Source of the DNA: G051903925 sp051903925
GTDB taxonomy: Bacteria; Pseudomonadota; Alphaproteobacteria; Zavarziniales; Zavarziniaceae
Length of the DNA stretch: 64,000 nt
Assembly: GCF_051903925.1 (NCBI RefSeq)
Contig: NZ_CP173678.1
Span: 992,001-1,056,000 of the forward strand
Direction: 5' to 3'
Shown here: positions 8,796 through 17,528 of the stretch, one piece after another
Position numbering within the stretch: the first letter of the stretch is position 1
How the letters are laid out: each line of letters opens with the position of its first letter
Notes under the pieces: model-generated
Told to the model about the DNA's origin: nothing
Databases searched by the model: none
Seen by the model: only the letters and a program-made list of their open reading frames with translations
Translations under genes and position numbers: made by a program

Positions 8796-8984
8796 TCATG
8801 GCTGCTCTCCCGCCGGCAGGTCGCGTGTCTCGCCCTCCAGGCGCGCCAGCTCGACCTGATATCGCCGCAGGGTGCGATGGCTGAGATAGGCGATCAAGGC
8901 GAGAATCCCGACCGCCACGGCGAACGCTGGCCAGACGAAGGCGGCATAGCCGCCCATGGCGAGGAAGTCACTGAGCTTCTCCAC
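8796..8984 (-). CDS. ccmD: Haem exporter accessory protein CcmD
   Basis: Small single-helix membrane protein that releases holo-CcmE from the CcmABC transporter. It is 62 aa with the CcmD pattern: a short periplasmic start containing GGYAAFVWPAF, one membrane helix (about residues 14-34), and a basic-acidic cytoplasmic tail RTLRRYQVELARLEGE. It is first in the ccmD-to-ccmI run and is separated from its usual upstream partner ccmC by a 2.8-kb protease gene on the other strand, so it must be transcribed from its own promoter. Confidence 0.88.
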   Translation of the reverse strand: MEKLSDFLAMGGYAAFVWPAFAVAVGILALIAYLSHRTLRRYQVELARLEGETRDLPAGEQP

Positions 8985-9015
8985 GCGTACCGGTCCCGCC
9001 TCCCCGCCCCTTAAC

Positions 9016-9044
9016 CTTATAGGCGTATAGGCCGGATACTACCA
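9016..9044 (-). promoter_or_regulatory. Weak candidate promoter for ccmD-E-F-G-H-I
   Basis: On the minus strand TGGTAG (9044-9039) is followed after 17 bases by TATAAG (9021-9016), about 32 bases before the ccmD ATG. The -35 is poor. Some promoter is needed in 8985-9152, because the protease gene cuts ccmD off from ccmC. Confidence 0.25.
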
Positions 9045-9152
9045 GAAGCGCCATGTCGCAGCCGTCACACGCGAGCGCGAATCCGGTTGACGCAGGGCCC
9101 GCTCCCGCCGCCCTCTAAGGTGGCGTTAAGCTGGCTTGGGGGATCGTCGGCC

Positions 9153-11957
9153 ATGGTCACGACGCAACGTACCCGCATCTTCACGGCACCCGCCTCTTTC
9201 GGCCCCTCGGTCCGCGCCATGCTGCGCGCCGCGCTCGTGGCCGCCACCGTGGCCCTTCTGGCGGCCCAGCCGGCGGCAGCGGCGCCGCCGGCACCGCCTG
9301 ACGGGGCCGTGGCCACCTCGGGCTCGCTGCCTGGCGGCCGGCCGCTGGCCGTCGACCCCCTGCAGCAGCAGAAGCTGCGCCAGCTCCAGGACTATGTCGC
9401 GGCCAAGGGGCGCGTGCGCCTGATCGTGTCGCTGGACGCACCCCTGTCGCCCAAGGAGATCCGTTCTGCCGAGCAGGACGCCCAGGCCGCGGCGGCGATC
9501 GGCGGAATCCAGTCCCGCCTGGCCACGCGCCTGGGCTCGCTGGACGAGGGGCGGCTGTTCACCCGGCGCTATGACCAGATCCCGGCGATCACGGTCGAGG
9601 CCGACGCCGCCATGCTGGCCCGCCTGATCGCGGCCCCCGAAGTCACGGCGATCCGGGTCGACCGGGCGCGCCAGGCGACGCTGGCCCAGTCCGTTCCCCT
9701 GATCGGTGGACCCGGTGCCTATGCCATGGGCGCCACGGGCAGCGGCCAGGTCATTGCCATCATCGACACCGGCGTGGACAAGGCCCACCCCTTCCTGGCC
9801 GGCAAGGTGGTTTCGGAGGCCTGCTACACGGTCGATGCCTCGTGCCCCGGGGGCGTGCGCTCGTCGACCGCCGCGGGCTCCGGCGTGCCCTGCGCGGGTG
9901 CGGACTGCGACCATGGCACCCATGTCGCGGGCATCGCCGCGGGCCGCAATGGCAGCTTCTCCGGCGTTGCGCGCGATGCCCAGATCATCGCGATCCAGGT
10001 CTTCGAGCGCGATGGCAAGTCGGCCTTTGATTCCTCGATCCTGGCGGGCCTGAACCGGGTCTATGCCCTGCGCAATACCTTCAACATCGCCTCGGTCAAC
10101 ATGAGCCTGGGCGGTGCCCTCTTCCCCTCGGCCTGCGATGCCTCCTTCCCCGACTACAAGCTGATCATCGACCAGCTGGCGGCGGCCGGCATCGCGACCG
10201 TCATCGCGGCCGGCAATGACGGGCTGGACGGATCCATCAACACGCCGGGCTGCATCAGCAGTGCCGTGACCGTCGGCAGCACGACGAAGCAGGATGCCGT
10301 CTCGGACTTCTCGAACCTCAATGCCGTCGTCGACCTGATGGCGCCGGGCTCGGCCATCAACTCGTCCTTGCCGGGTGGCGCCTATGGCCTGCTCAGCGGG
10401 ACATCGATGGCCACGCCGCATGTGGCGGGCGCGTTCGCGCTGCTGCGCGGCGCCGCACCCTCGTCCTCGGTCGGGACCCTGCAGAACCTGCTCGCGGCCA
10501 ATGGCACCCCCGTGTCCCGGGGCGGAATCACGCGCCCGCGCATCCGCGTCGACATCATCGACAAGCTGGGCCCGGCCCCGGCCCCTGTCCTGGTCGGGCC
10601 GCTGGCCGCCACGCCGGTGCCCACGGCAACCCCCGTGCTGGTCTGGCAGCAGGTGACCGGCGCCAGCGCCTATCGCGTCGAGGTCGACACCAGCGCGACA
10701 GCGGGGACGGAGGTGACGGGCATCCTGACCCCCACCGCCGCACGGTGCAGCAGCGCCACCAACCAGTGCCGCTGGCTGCCTCCCGCACTTGCTTCCGGTC
10801 CCGCGCGCTGGCGCGTGCGCGCGGCGCGGGGCAGCGTGATCGGGACCTTCAGCGCCTATGCCGGCTTCACCGTCAACCTGGCGGCGACACCGGCACCGCC
10901 CGTGCCCATCGGCCCCACGGGCACGGTGACGGTGCAGCGCCCGACCGTCAGCTGGCGGCCCTCCTATGGCGCGGTCCAGTACGAAGTGGCGGTGATCGAC
11001 GCGACCGGCATCCGCCGCGCGGTCACCCTGGCCAGCAGCAGCGTCGGCTGCGTCAACGGCGTCAGCCCGACCTGCAGCCACACGCTGACCTCGCCCCTGG
11101 CTCAGGGCACGGTGCGCTGGTCGGTCAAGGCGATCACCGCGGCGGGCAAGGCGTCCGCCACCGGCGCGTCCAACTTCACCTACAACACGCAGCCGGCGGG
11201 CATGGCCACGCTGGTTTCGCCGCTGAACACGACGACCAACATTGCGCCGCTGTTGCGCTGGCGCCAGGGCACGCAGGCGACGCAGTACCGGGTTGCGGCC
11301 TATCGTGCCGATGGCAGCACGATCTTCAGCAACTGGCTGACCGCGGCCCAGGCCAAGTGCACGATCGCCGGCGCGCTGTGCGAGTTCCAGGGCACCGCCT
11401 TTCCCGGCGGCACCATTCGCTGGGCGGTGATGGCCGCCAACGCCAATGGCAACGCGGCCTGGACCCCGTTGGGCACGTTCACCGTCAATGCCTCCCTGCC
11501 GCCGGTGAACGACCGATTCGCCTCGGCGCTCACCATCGCGACGGGCGGCCAGGCGATGGGCACGAACGTCAACGCGACGCTGGAGACGGGAGAGCCGCTG
11601 CTGATCCCGGCGGCGGCGGGACGCACGGTGTGGTGGCGCTGGGTGGCGCCCGCGTCGGGCGTGGTCATGATGACCACCGATGGCAGCGGCTTCGACACGA
11701 TCCTGGGCGTCTATACCGGCAATGCGACGACGGGATTGACCCTGCGGGCGGTCAACGACGACGCCAACGGACGCCTGAGCGCGGTCGCGGTCGCGGTCAC
11801 CGGCGGCGTCGCCTACTCGATCGTGGTCGACGGCTATTCGACGACCGAACCGGCGGGCAAGGTCGTGCTCAACGTCTCGACCGTTTCGCCCGCGGGCTTG
11901 CGCCTGGCCGAGGATGGCCTGCGCGTGGCGTCGCCCGCCTATCGCCCGGAAAAGTAG
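9153..11957 (+). CDS. Secreted subtilisin-like (S8) protease with C-terminal repeat and PPC-like domains
   Basis: Predicted exported serine protease. The start at 9153 is chosen for the GGGGGAT 10 bases upstream; the TTG at 9087 and an ATG at 9219 are alternatives. With this start a long N-region leads into the signal core LRAALVAATVALLAAQPAAA. A propeptide-like region follows, then the catalytic domain with Asp in IIDTGVD, His in DHGTHVAGIAAG, the oxyanion Asn in IAAGNDG and Ser in SGTSMATPHVAG (all three triad residues intact). Several Cys in the catalytic domain could form disulfides. After it come three similar ~100-residue beta modules (each with a VxWxxxxGAxxYxVxV pattern), and a final domain with NDRFASALTI, TVWWRWVAPASG and DTILGVYTGN, typical of pre-peptidase C-terminal-like modules. 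It ends 9 bases from the convergent ccmC. Confidence 0.9.
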   Translation: MVTTQRTRIFTAPASFGPSVRAMLRAALVAATVALLAAQPAAAAPPAPPDGAVATSGSLPGGRPLAVDPLQQQKLRQLQDYVAAKGRVRLIVSLDAPLSPKEIRSAEQDAQAAAAIGGIQSRLATRLGSLDEGRLFTRRYDQIPAITVEADAAMLARLIAAPEVTAIRVDRARQATLAQSVPLIGGPGAYAMGATGSGQVIAIIDTGVDKAHPFLAGKVVSEACYTVDASCPGGVRSSTAAGSGVPCAGADCDHGTHVAGIAAGRNGSFSGVARDAQIIAIQVFERDGKSAFDSSILAGLNRVYALRNTFNIASVNMSLGGALFPSACDASFPDYKLIIDQLAAAGIATVIAAGNDGLDGSINTPGCISSAVTVGSTTKQDAVSDFSNLNAVVDLMAPGSAINSSLPGGAYGLLSGTSMATPHVAGAFALLRGAAPSSSVGTLQNLLAANGTPVSRGGITRPRIRVDIIDKLGPAPAPVLVGPLAATPVPTATPVLVWQQVTGASAYRVEVDTSATAGTEVTGILTPTAARCSSATNQCRWLPPALASGPARWRVRAARGSVIGTFSAYAGFTVNLAATPAPPVPIGPTGTVTVQRPTVSWRPSYGAVQYEVAVIDATGIRRAVTLASSSVGCVNGVSPTCSHTLTSPLAQGTVRWSVKAITAAGKASATGASNFTYNTQPAGMATLVSPLNTTTNIAPLLRWRQGTQATQYRVAAYRADGSTIFSNWLTAAQAKCTIAGALCEFQGTAFPGGTIRWAVMAANANGNAAWTPLGTFTVNASLPPVNDRFASALTIATGGQAMGTNVNATLETGEPLLIPAAAGRTVWWRWVAPASGVVMMTTDGSGFDTILGVYTGNATTGLTLRAVNDDANGRLSAVAVAVTGGVAYSIVVDGYSTTEPAGKVVLNVSTVSPAGLRLAEDGLRVASPAYRPEK

Positions 11958-11966
11958 GGCCTCGGG

Positions 11967-12689
11967 TCAGGCGGCGGCACGGGCCAGGGACAGGGTGCGC
12001 ACGCGCCGGGCCAGGATCTCCGCCTTGACCCGCCACAGCAGGACCGTGACGAAATAGGCATTGGCCGCGGCGAACATCACCAGAAGCGGCCACAGCATGG
12101 ACGGGTGGATGGAGGGGCCATCCATGCGCATGATGCTGGCCGGCTGGTGCAGCGTGTTCCACCAGTCGACCGAGAACTTGATGATCGGGATGTTGACCGA
12201 ACCGACCAGGGCCAGGATGGCGGCGGCGCGGGCCGCGCGCTGCGGGTCCTCGATCGTCTCCCACAGCGCGATATAGCCAAGGTAGAGGAAGAACAGCACC
12301 AGGACCGAGGTCAGGCGCGCATCCCACACCCACCAGGTTCCCCACATCGGCTGTCCCCAGAGCGAGCCGGTGACGAGCGCGATGAGGGTGAAGGCGGCGC
12401 CGATGGGGGCCGCCGACTTGGCCACCAGGTCGGCCAGGACGTGGCGCCAGATCAGCGACACCAGGCTGGCCACCGCCATCACGCAATAGACCGCCATCGA
12501 CATCGTGGCGGCGGGCACGTGCACGAACATGATCCGCACCGTGTCGCCCTGCTGGTAGTCCTCCGGCGCCACCACCAGGCCCCAGTACAGGCCGACCGCG
12601 ACCAGGACCAGGGTCAGGCCACCGGCCCAGGGCAGGATCGCATCGGCCAGGCGCAGGAAGCGGACCGGATTGGCAAAGCGGCTCAGCAT
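11967..12689 (-). CDS. ccmC: Haem exporter CcmC
   Basis: Inner-membrane protein that loads haem onto CcmE. It is 240 aa with six membrane helices, the periplasmic tryptophan-rich motif MWGTWWVWDARLTS and the flanking histidines in FVHVPAA and NTLHQPASI. It normally sits directly upstream of ccmD; here a protease gene on the opposite strand separates the two by about 3 kb, and the stop codons of ccmC and the protease are 9 bases apart. ccmA and ccmB are not in the window, so the ABC part must be encoded elsewhere. Confidence 0.95.
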   Translation of the reverse strand: MLSRFANPVRFLRLADAILPWAGGLTLVLVAVGLYWGLVVAPEDYQQGDTVRIMFVHVPAATMSMAVYCVMAVASLVSLIWRHVLADLVAKSAAPIGAAFTLIALVTGSLWGQPMWGTWWVWDARLTSVLVLFFLYLGYIALWETIEDPQRAARAAAILALVGSVNIPIIKFSVDWWNTLHQPASIMRMDGPSIHPSMLWPLLVMFAAANAYFVTVLLWRVKAEILARRVRTLSLARAAA

Positions 12690-12867
12690 GGCTCGAACCC
12701 ATTCGAAACAATGCGCGGCAGTCTAGGGGAGTGCCGGCCAGGGTTGAAGGGCGCCATCCGCCGCCCGACATGACGCGATGCCACAAGGCAGGCCAGCCCG
12801 GACGCCCACGCATTTGTGTCGGCGCCCCGGCAATGCTTCACTCCGCCCGAACTCCAAGGGGTCAGCG

Positions 12868-13764
12868 ATGTCTATTCTGCGCGCCGTGCCGGATGCGGCG
12901 GGTCCCCTGCCGGACCTGGAACAGGATTTCGCGGTCGTGCCGACCGGTGCCGCCCTGGGCGCCGACATCACGGGCCTGGACCTGTCGCGGCCGCTGGGAC
13001 CCGCCACCTTCCAGCGCCTGGTGGAGGCGTGGAGCCGCCACCTGGTCCTTCGCTTCCGCGGCCAGGCGCTGGACGATGGCGCCCTGATCGGCTTCAGCCA
13101 GCGCTTCGGCGTGCTCGACCGCGCGCCCATCCATGCGGCGGGGACCAAGACCTATCCCGATCCCTATATCCTGATCGTCTCCAACATCGTGGAGGATGGC
13201 CTGCGCCTGGGCTCGCTCGGCGCCTATGAAAGCGCCTGGCACATCGACATGTCCTATAACGACGTGCCGCCGGTCGGCAGCATCCTCTACGGGGTCGAGG
13301 TGCCGGCCGTGGGCGGCGACACCAGCTTCATCAACCTGGGCCTGGCCTACGAGACGCTGCCGGCGGAGCTGAAGGCGGCGATTGCCGGCCGCACCGCCAC
13401 GCACGATTCCTCGCGCAATTCGGCGGGCGAACTGCGCCGCGGCTTTGCCGAGGTGACGGACCCGCGCGAGGCACCGGGCGCGCGCCATCCGCTGGCTCTG
13501 CCGCATCCGGTGACCGGGCGGCCCATGCTCTACCTGGGGCGCCGCCGCAATGCCTATGTCCAGGGCCTGGACCTGGCGGAGAGCGAGGCCCTGCTCGACG
13601 CCCTGTGGGCGCATGCCGAGAAGCCGGAGCATGTCTGGACCCAGAAGTGGCAGGTGGGCGACGTCGTCCTTTGGGACAATTTCGCAACTGCTCACAGGCG
13701 GGACAGCTTCGACGGCGACGCCCGCCGCTACATGAAGCGCACCCAGATCAAGGCCAGGGCGTAG
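12868..13764 (+). CDS. TauD/TfdA-family Fe(II)/2-oxoglutarate dioxygenase
   Basis: Non-haem iron oxygenase of the taurine/2,4-D dioxygenase family. At 298 aa it has the HxD iron motif in AWHIDMSY (His125 and Asp127), a distal His in TAHRRD, and the C-terminal RRYMKRTQI with the Arg that normally binds 2-oxoglutarate. The N-terminal PTGAALGADITGLDLSRPL block is typical. The frame extends 30 codons upstream, but AAGGGG 8 bases before the ATG at 12868 decides the start. The substrate cannot be told from sequence: it may be a sulfonate, a phenoxyacetate or another carboxylate. It is divergent from ccmC and ends at a strong hairpin repeat. Confidence 0.88.
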   Translation: MSILRAVPDAAGPLPDLEQDFAVVPTGAALGADITGLDLSRPLGPATFQRLVEAWSRHLVLRFRGQALDDGALIGFSQRFGVLDRAPIHAAGTKTYPDPYILIVSNIVEDGLRLGSLGAYESAWHIDMSYNDVPPVGSILYGVEVPAVGGDTSFINLGLAYETLPAELKAAIAGRTATHDSSRNSAGELRRGFAEVTDPREAPGARHPLALPHPVTGRPMLYLGRRRNAYVQGLDLAESEALLDALWAHAEKPEHVWTQKWQVGDVVLWDNFATAHRRDSFDGDARRYMKRTQIKARA

Positions 13765-13828
13765 GCAAACTCCGCCCCTTGTGGGCCAGGGTTGGGGCTG
13801 TCCAGTTCCATGATTGCCCGCCTTCTCA

Positions 13829-13914
13829 CCGCTCATCCCCGCGCAGGCGGGGATCCAGGGTCCCAAGCGCAGGTCCATGTTGCCCTGGATCCCCGCCTGC
13901 GCGGGGATGAGCGG
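13829..13914. repeat. Intergenic palindromic repeat, family A copy 1; probable terminator
   Basis: Two perfect 32-base inverted arms (13829-13860 and 13883-13914; left arm begins CCGCTCATCCCCGCGCAGG) enclose a 22-base loop. GATTTTTG follows the right arm, so it can act as a terminator for the plus-strand dioxygenase, and lies between convergent genes. A diverged second copy is at 34854-34941. The CTCATCCCCGC-GCAGGC-GGGGATCCAGG style is common as a dispersed element in alphaproteobacterial genomes. Confidence 0.8.
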
Positions 13915-13931
13915 GATTTTTGAGGCCTGCT

Positions 13932-14405
13932 CTACTTCTCTCGCGCCTGGGCAAGCATGGCGCGCACCACCATGCGGTGGAACGGCATGATCGTGGTGAG
14001 GTAGGTCCGCCCCAGCGCGTTATGGGTGCGCACGACCGTGGTCGTCGTCACCTGCGCCGCGCCGTCCAGCCGCACCACGTCGAGCACGATGCGGAAGTCG
14101 AGGTGCCGGTCGGCGAAGCCCAGCACCACGCGGGCCTCTGTCTCGGACAGGATCGGGAACAGGCCCAGGCGGCCATTGGGCGCGGGGATCGTCGTTTCGT
14201 CCGTCTTCAGGCCAAAGGGGGCGGCGACCAGGTTGCGCAGCCGCATCAGATGGCCGATCCAGGCCGGCTGGCGCCCGATCACGCGCCGGGCTGCGGCGGG
14301 CGCCGTCAGGTCGCGCTCCTCGACCCGGATCGTGAAGGCGTCGGCAAAAGTGGCGCCCGGCAGCAGGGCGACCGCGTCGGCCGCGGCGCGCACCTCCCGG
14401 ATCAT
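13932..14405 (-). CDS. DUF2867-domain protein
   Basis: Encodes 157 aa matching the DUF2867 pattern: an N-terminal ADAVALLPGATFADAF, a middle GLFPILSETEARVVLGFADRHLDFR and a C-terminal hydrophobic HNALGRTYLTTIMPFHRMVV block. Fused or free forms are found near short-chain dehydrogenases and oxidoreductases; function is unknown, possibly lipid or small-molecule binding. Its ATG overlaps the stop of the upstream GMC oxidoreductase (ATGA), which indicates translational coupling and a shared role. Confidence 0.82.
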   Translation of the reverse strand: MIREVRAAADAVALLPGATFADAFTIRVEERDLTAPAAARRVIGRQPAWIGHLMRLRNLVAAPFGLKTDETTIPAPNGRLGLFPILSETEARVVLGFADRHLDFRIVLDVVRLDGAAQVTTTTVVRTHNALGRTYLTTIMPFHRMVVRAMLAQAREK

Positions 14406-16021
14406 GCGCGGGCGTCCGCCAGGATCCGCGCCGCCGCCTGCTCCGCGATCATCGCGGTCGGCGTGTTGGTGTTGCCGGACGTTATCGTGGGCATGACCGA
14501 GGCGTCGGCGATGCGCAAGGTGCCCACGGCAAAGGCGCGCAGCCGGTCGTCCACGACCGCCATCGGATCGCTCTCCAGCCCCATCTTCGCCGTCCCCACG
14601 GGGTGGAAGATGGTGGTGCCGATGTCGCCCGCCGCCCGGGCCAGGCTGTCCTCGTCATCGCCGATGGCGGGACCGGGCAGGTATTCGTCGGGATGGTAGC
14701 GGGCCAGCGCCGACTGCTTCATCAACTGCCGCGTCACGCGCAGCGAATCCGCCGCCACGCGCCGGTCCTCCGGCGTCGAGAGGTAGTGCGGGGCGATCGA
14801 CGGCGCGCTGGTCGCCTGGGCATCGCGCGGCCTGACCGTGCCGCGCGCTGTGGGACGCAGGTTGCAGACGCTGACCGTGATCGCGGGGAAGCGGTGCAGG
14901 GGATCGCCGAACTTGTCCAGGGACAGGGGCTGGACATGGAACTGGATGTTGGCGCGCTCGTGATCCGGGCTGGAGCGGGTGAACAGGCCCAGCTGCGACG
15001 GCGCCATGGTGAGCGGCCCGCGCCGCCGCAGGGCGTAGTCGACGCCCATCCAGCCGCGCCGCAGCAGGTTGTAGTAGTGGGCGTTCATCGTCGCCCCGCC
15101 CGTCACCTTGTAGATCGTGCGGATCTGCAGATGGTCCTGCAGGTTGCGGCCGATGCCGGAGACGTCCTGCACCACCGGGATGCCCGCCGCCTGCAGCCAG
15201 TCTGCCGGCCCGACGCCCGAGCGGTGCAGCAGGTGCGGCGTGCCGATGGCCCCGGCGCTCAGCACGACCTCCCCTTTCGTCCGGGCCTCGACTGCCTGCC
15301 CGTCCTTGTGGAAGACCACGCCCACGGCCCGGCCCTGCTCGATCACCAGGCGGTCGGCCAGGACGCCAGTTTCCAGCCGCAGGTTGGGCCGGTGCAGCAC
15401 CGGCTTCAGAAAGCCGCGGGCCGACGACCAGCGCCGCCCCAGCTTCTGGTTCACGTGGAAATAGCTGGCCCCTTCATTGTCGCCGGTATTGAAGTCGGGG
15501 ATGGTGGGGATGCCCATCTGGCCCGCCGCCTCGCGCACCGCGTCCAGGATCGCCCAGGACAGGCGCGGCGCCTCGACCCGCCAGCCGCCGCCCGTGCCGT
15601 GGAAGGGGCCCTCCCCCAGGAAATGGTCCTCCAGCCGCTTGAACGCCGGCAGGACGTCGTCCCAGCCCCAGCCGGGCAGGCCCAGCTGGCGCCAATGGTC
15701 ATAGTCGGCGGCCTGGCCGCGCATCGCGATCATGGCGTTGATGGCGGACGAGCCGCCGATCACCTTGCCCCGCGGATAGGCCAGGGAGCGGCCGTTCAGG
15801 CCGGGTTCGGGTTCCGTCCGGTACATCCAGTCCGACCGCGGATTGCCGATCGCGAACAGGTAGCCGACGGGGATGTGGAACCAGATCCAGTTGTCGCGCC
15901 CGCCCGCCTCCAGCAGCAGGACACGGTTGCGCGGGTCCGCCGACAGGCGGTTCGCCAGGATGCACCCGGCCGTGCCCGCGCCCACGATGATGTAGTCGTA
16001 ATCGCCCTCGAACCGCTTCAT
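14402..16021 (-). CDS. GMC-family FAD-dependent alcohol/choline dehydrogenase
   Basis: Flavoprotein oxidising primary alcohols or choline-like substrates. It is 539 aa. The FAD-binding motif YIIVGAGTAGCILANRLS is near the N-terminus, then GMC signature 1 (RGKVIGGSSAINAMIAMRG), signature 2 (GAIGTPHLLHRSG), and the C-terminal catalytic region HPVGTAKMG with the active-site His. The start at 16021 is chosen for GAGGGG just upstream; 20 more codons are open but lack a site. The closest named relatives would be BetA and aliphatic alcohol dehydrogenases, but substrate is not defined. It overlaps the DUF2867 gene by 4 bases. Confidence 0.92.
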   Translation of the reverse strand: MKRFEGDYDYIIVGAGTAGCILANRLSADPRNRVLLLEAGGRDNWIWFHIPVGYLFAIGNPRSDWMYRTEPEPGLNGRSLAYPRGKVIGGSSAINAMIAMRGQAADYDHWRQLGLPGWGWDDVLPAFKRLEDHFLGEGPFHGTGGGWRVEAPRLSWAILDAVREAAGQMGIPTIPDFNTGDNEGASYFHVNQKLGRRWSSARGFLKPVLHRPNLRLETGVLADRLVIEQGRAVGVVFHKDGQAVEARTKGEVVLSAGAIGTPHLLHRSGVGPADWLQAAGIPVVQDVSGIGRNLQDHLQIRTIYKVTGGATMNAHYYNLLRRGWMGVDYALRRRGPLTMAPSQLGLFTRSSPDHERANIQFHVQPLSLDKFGDPLHRFPAITVSVCNLRPTARGTVRPRDAQATSAPSIAPHYLSTPEDRRVAADSLRVTRQLMKQSALARYHPDEYLPGPAIGDDEDSLARAAGDIGTTIFHPVGTAKMGLESDPMAVVDDRLRAFAVGTLRIADASVMPTITSGNTNTPTAMIAEQAAARILADARA

Positions 16022-16138
16022 GCGCCCCTCACTCGAAGGGACTGTAGAACCGGGATGGGCTCGGTTGAACCCTATTCCCACCTCAACCTGAAGAGGTCCG
16101 GCGGATGGGGAACGCGTGTTGCGTCACCGTTGCTTCAG

Positions 16139-16251
16139 ATGCTTCGAGACGGCCCCTGCGGGGCCTCCTCAGCATGACGCCGTTGTTCTTGTTTGAACAA
16201 TTCCAACGGTCGTCATCCTGAGGAGCGCGCGACGCGCGCGTCTCGAAGGAT
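16139..16251. repeat. Intergenic inverted repeat, family B copy 1
   Basis: Left arm 16139-16179 (ATGCTTCGAGACG...CTCAGCATGACG) and right arm 16211-16251 are imperfect inverted copies of about 41 bases. Each arm holds its own small hairpin tip (GGCCCC-GGGGCC and GCGCGC repeats), and the tips differ in sequence. A second copy lies at 24959-25074. Both occupy gaps between minus-strand genes. Confidence 0.75.
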
Positions 16252-16284
16252 GTTGAAGCGGCCTTGACGCGCCCTGAACCGGAC

Positions 16285-17514
16285 TTACTTCCCCACGGGC
16301 AGCTTGTTGAAGGGGATGTCCTTGTCGACGCGGATGTCGGGCGGCAGGCCCAGCACGCGCTCGGCGATGATGTTGCGCAGGATCTCGTCCGTGCCGCCGG
16401 CAATGCGGAGGCCCGGCGAGAACAGGTAGCCGTGCTGGAACAGGCCGCCCGCCGGCATCGTCTCGCCATCCGTCATCACGCCGCCCTGGTCGACCAGATC
16501 CATGCCGAAGCTGGAAATGTTTTGCAGGTTCGAGGCGCTGACCAGCTTGGTGATCGAGGATTCGGGCCCCGGCGTCTGGCCGCGCGACAGCGCGGTATAG
16601 GTCCGGAACTTGGTGTACTTCAGGCCGCGAGACTGGACGTACCAGTCGGCCAGCTTCTGCCGCACGTCGTCCTTGGCCAAAGCCGGCTGGCCGTCGATCT
16701 CGACACTCTTGGCCAGCGCGAAGAGCTCGTCAAAGCCCGGCGGCGGGGCGTCGCCCACCGACAGGCGCTCGTTCATCAGCGTGGTGAGCGAGACCTTCCA
16801 GCCGTCGCCCACCTTGCCCAGGCGCTGGCTGTCGGGGATGCGCACGTTGTCGAAGAAGACCTCGTTGAAGCCGGAAGCCCCAGAAATCTGCTTGATCGGC
16901 TTCACCGTGACGCCTGGCGACTTCATGTCCAGGAAGAAGAAGGTCAGGCCCTGGTGCTTCGGCACATTGGGATCGCTGCGCGTCACCAGGATGCCGTAGT
17001 CGGAATAGTGCGCGCCGGACGTCCAGATCTTCTGCCCGTTGATGATCCAGTCGTCGCCGTCACGCTCGGCCCGCGTGCGCAGGCCCGCCACGTCCGAGCC
17101 GCCCGCGGGCTCCGAGAAGAGCTGGCACCAGATCTCCTCGCCCCGGCGCATGACGGGCAGGTAGCGCTTCTTCTGCTCCTCGGTCGCATAGGCCATCATC
17201 GTCGGCCCGCACATGCCGAGGCCGATGTCGAAGAAGCCGCGGGGGACGGCAAACTTGCCCTCCTCCTGCTCCCAGATCACGCGCTCGATCGGGGTCGCGG
17301 CCATGCCGCCATATTCCTTGGGCCAGTGCATGCAGGCCCAGCCGGCATCGGCCTTCTTGGCCTGCCAGGCGCGGGCGCGGGCCAGCGCCTGCTTCTCGTC
17401 GGCCGCCTCGCGCCCCATCTGGCGCACTTCCTCAGGGCTCGGCGCGTTGGCTTCCAGCCAGGCGCGGGCCTTTGCCCGGAACTCGGCTTCCTGCGGGGTA
17501 TCCTCGAAATCCAT
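16285..17514 (-). CDS. Acyl-CoA dehydrogenase (subunit-like, 409 aa)
   Basis: FAD-dependent acyl-CoA dehydrogenase. Recognised by PKEYGGMAA, LFSEPAGGSDVAGLRTRAE (substrate and FAD region), WIINGQKIWTSGAHYSDYG, and the C-terminal RIAGGTDEILRNIIAERVLGLP. The frame is open upstream through the neighbouring gene, but the real start is the ATG at 17514 (MDFEDTPQEAEFR). It lies 14 bases after a second, different acyl-CoA dehydrogenase on the same strand. Such pairs are known to form heterotetramers acting on unusual substrates such as steroid side chains or branched acyl-CoAs; that is inference here. Confidence 0.93.
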   Translation of the reverse strand: MDFEDTPQEAEFRAKARAWLEANAPSPEEVRQMGREAADEKQALARARAWQAKKADAGWACMHWPKEYGGMAATPIERVIWEQEEGKFAVPRGFFDIGLGMCGPTMMAYATEEQKKRYLPVMRRGEEIWCQLFSEPAGGSDVAGLRTRAERDGDDWIINGQKIWTSGAHYSDYGILVTRSDPNVPKHQGLTFFFLDMKSPGVTVKPIKQISGASGFNEVFFDNVRIPDSQRLGKVGDGWKVSLTTLMNERLSVGDAPPPGFDELFALAKSVEIDGQPALAKDDVRQKLADWYVQSRGLKYTKFRTYTALSRGQTPGPESSITKLVSASNLQNISSFGMDLVDQGGVMTDGETMPAGGLFQHGYLFSPGLRIAGGTDEILRNIIAERVLGLPPDIRVDKDIPFNKLPVGK

Positions 17515-17528
17515 GTGTCGTTCCTCCC

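Noticed and set aside
9126..11081. A 651-codon minus-strand frame opposite the S8 protease
   Set aside because: Gly/Arg/Asp-rich shadow; the protease strand has intact catalytic motifs.
14603..16177. A 524-codon plus-strand frame opposite the GMC oxidoreductase
   Set aside because: Same pattern: Val/Arg/His-rich translation without motifs, mirrored by a recognised gene.
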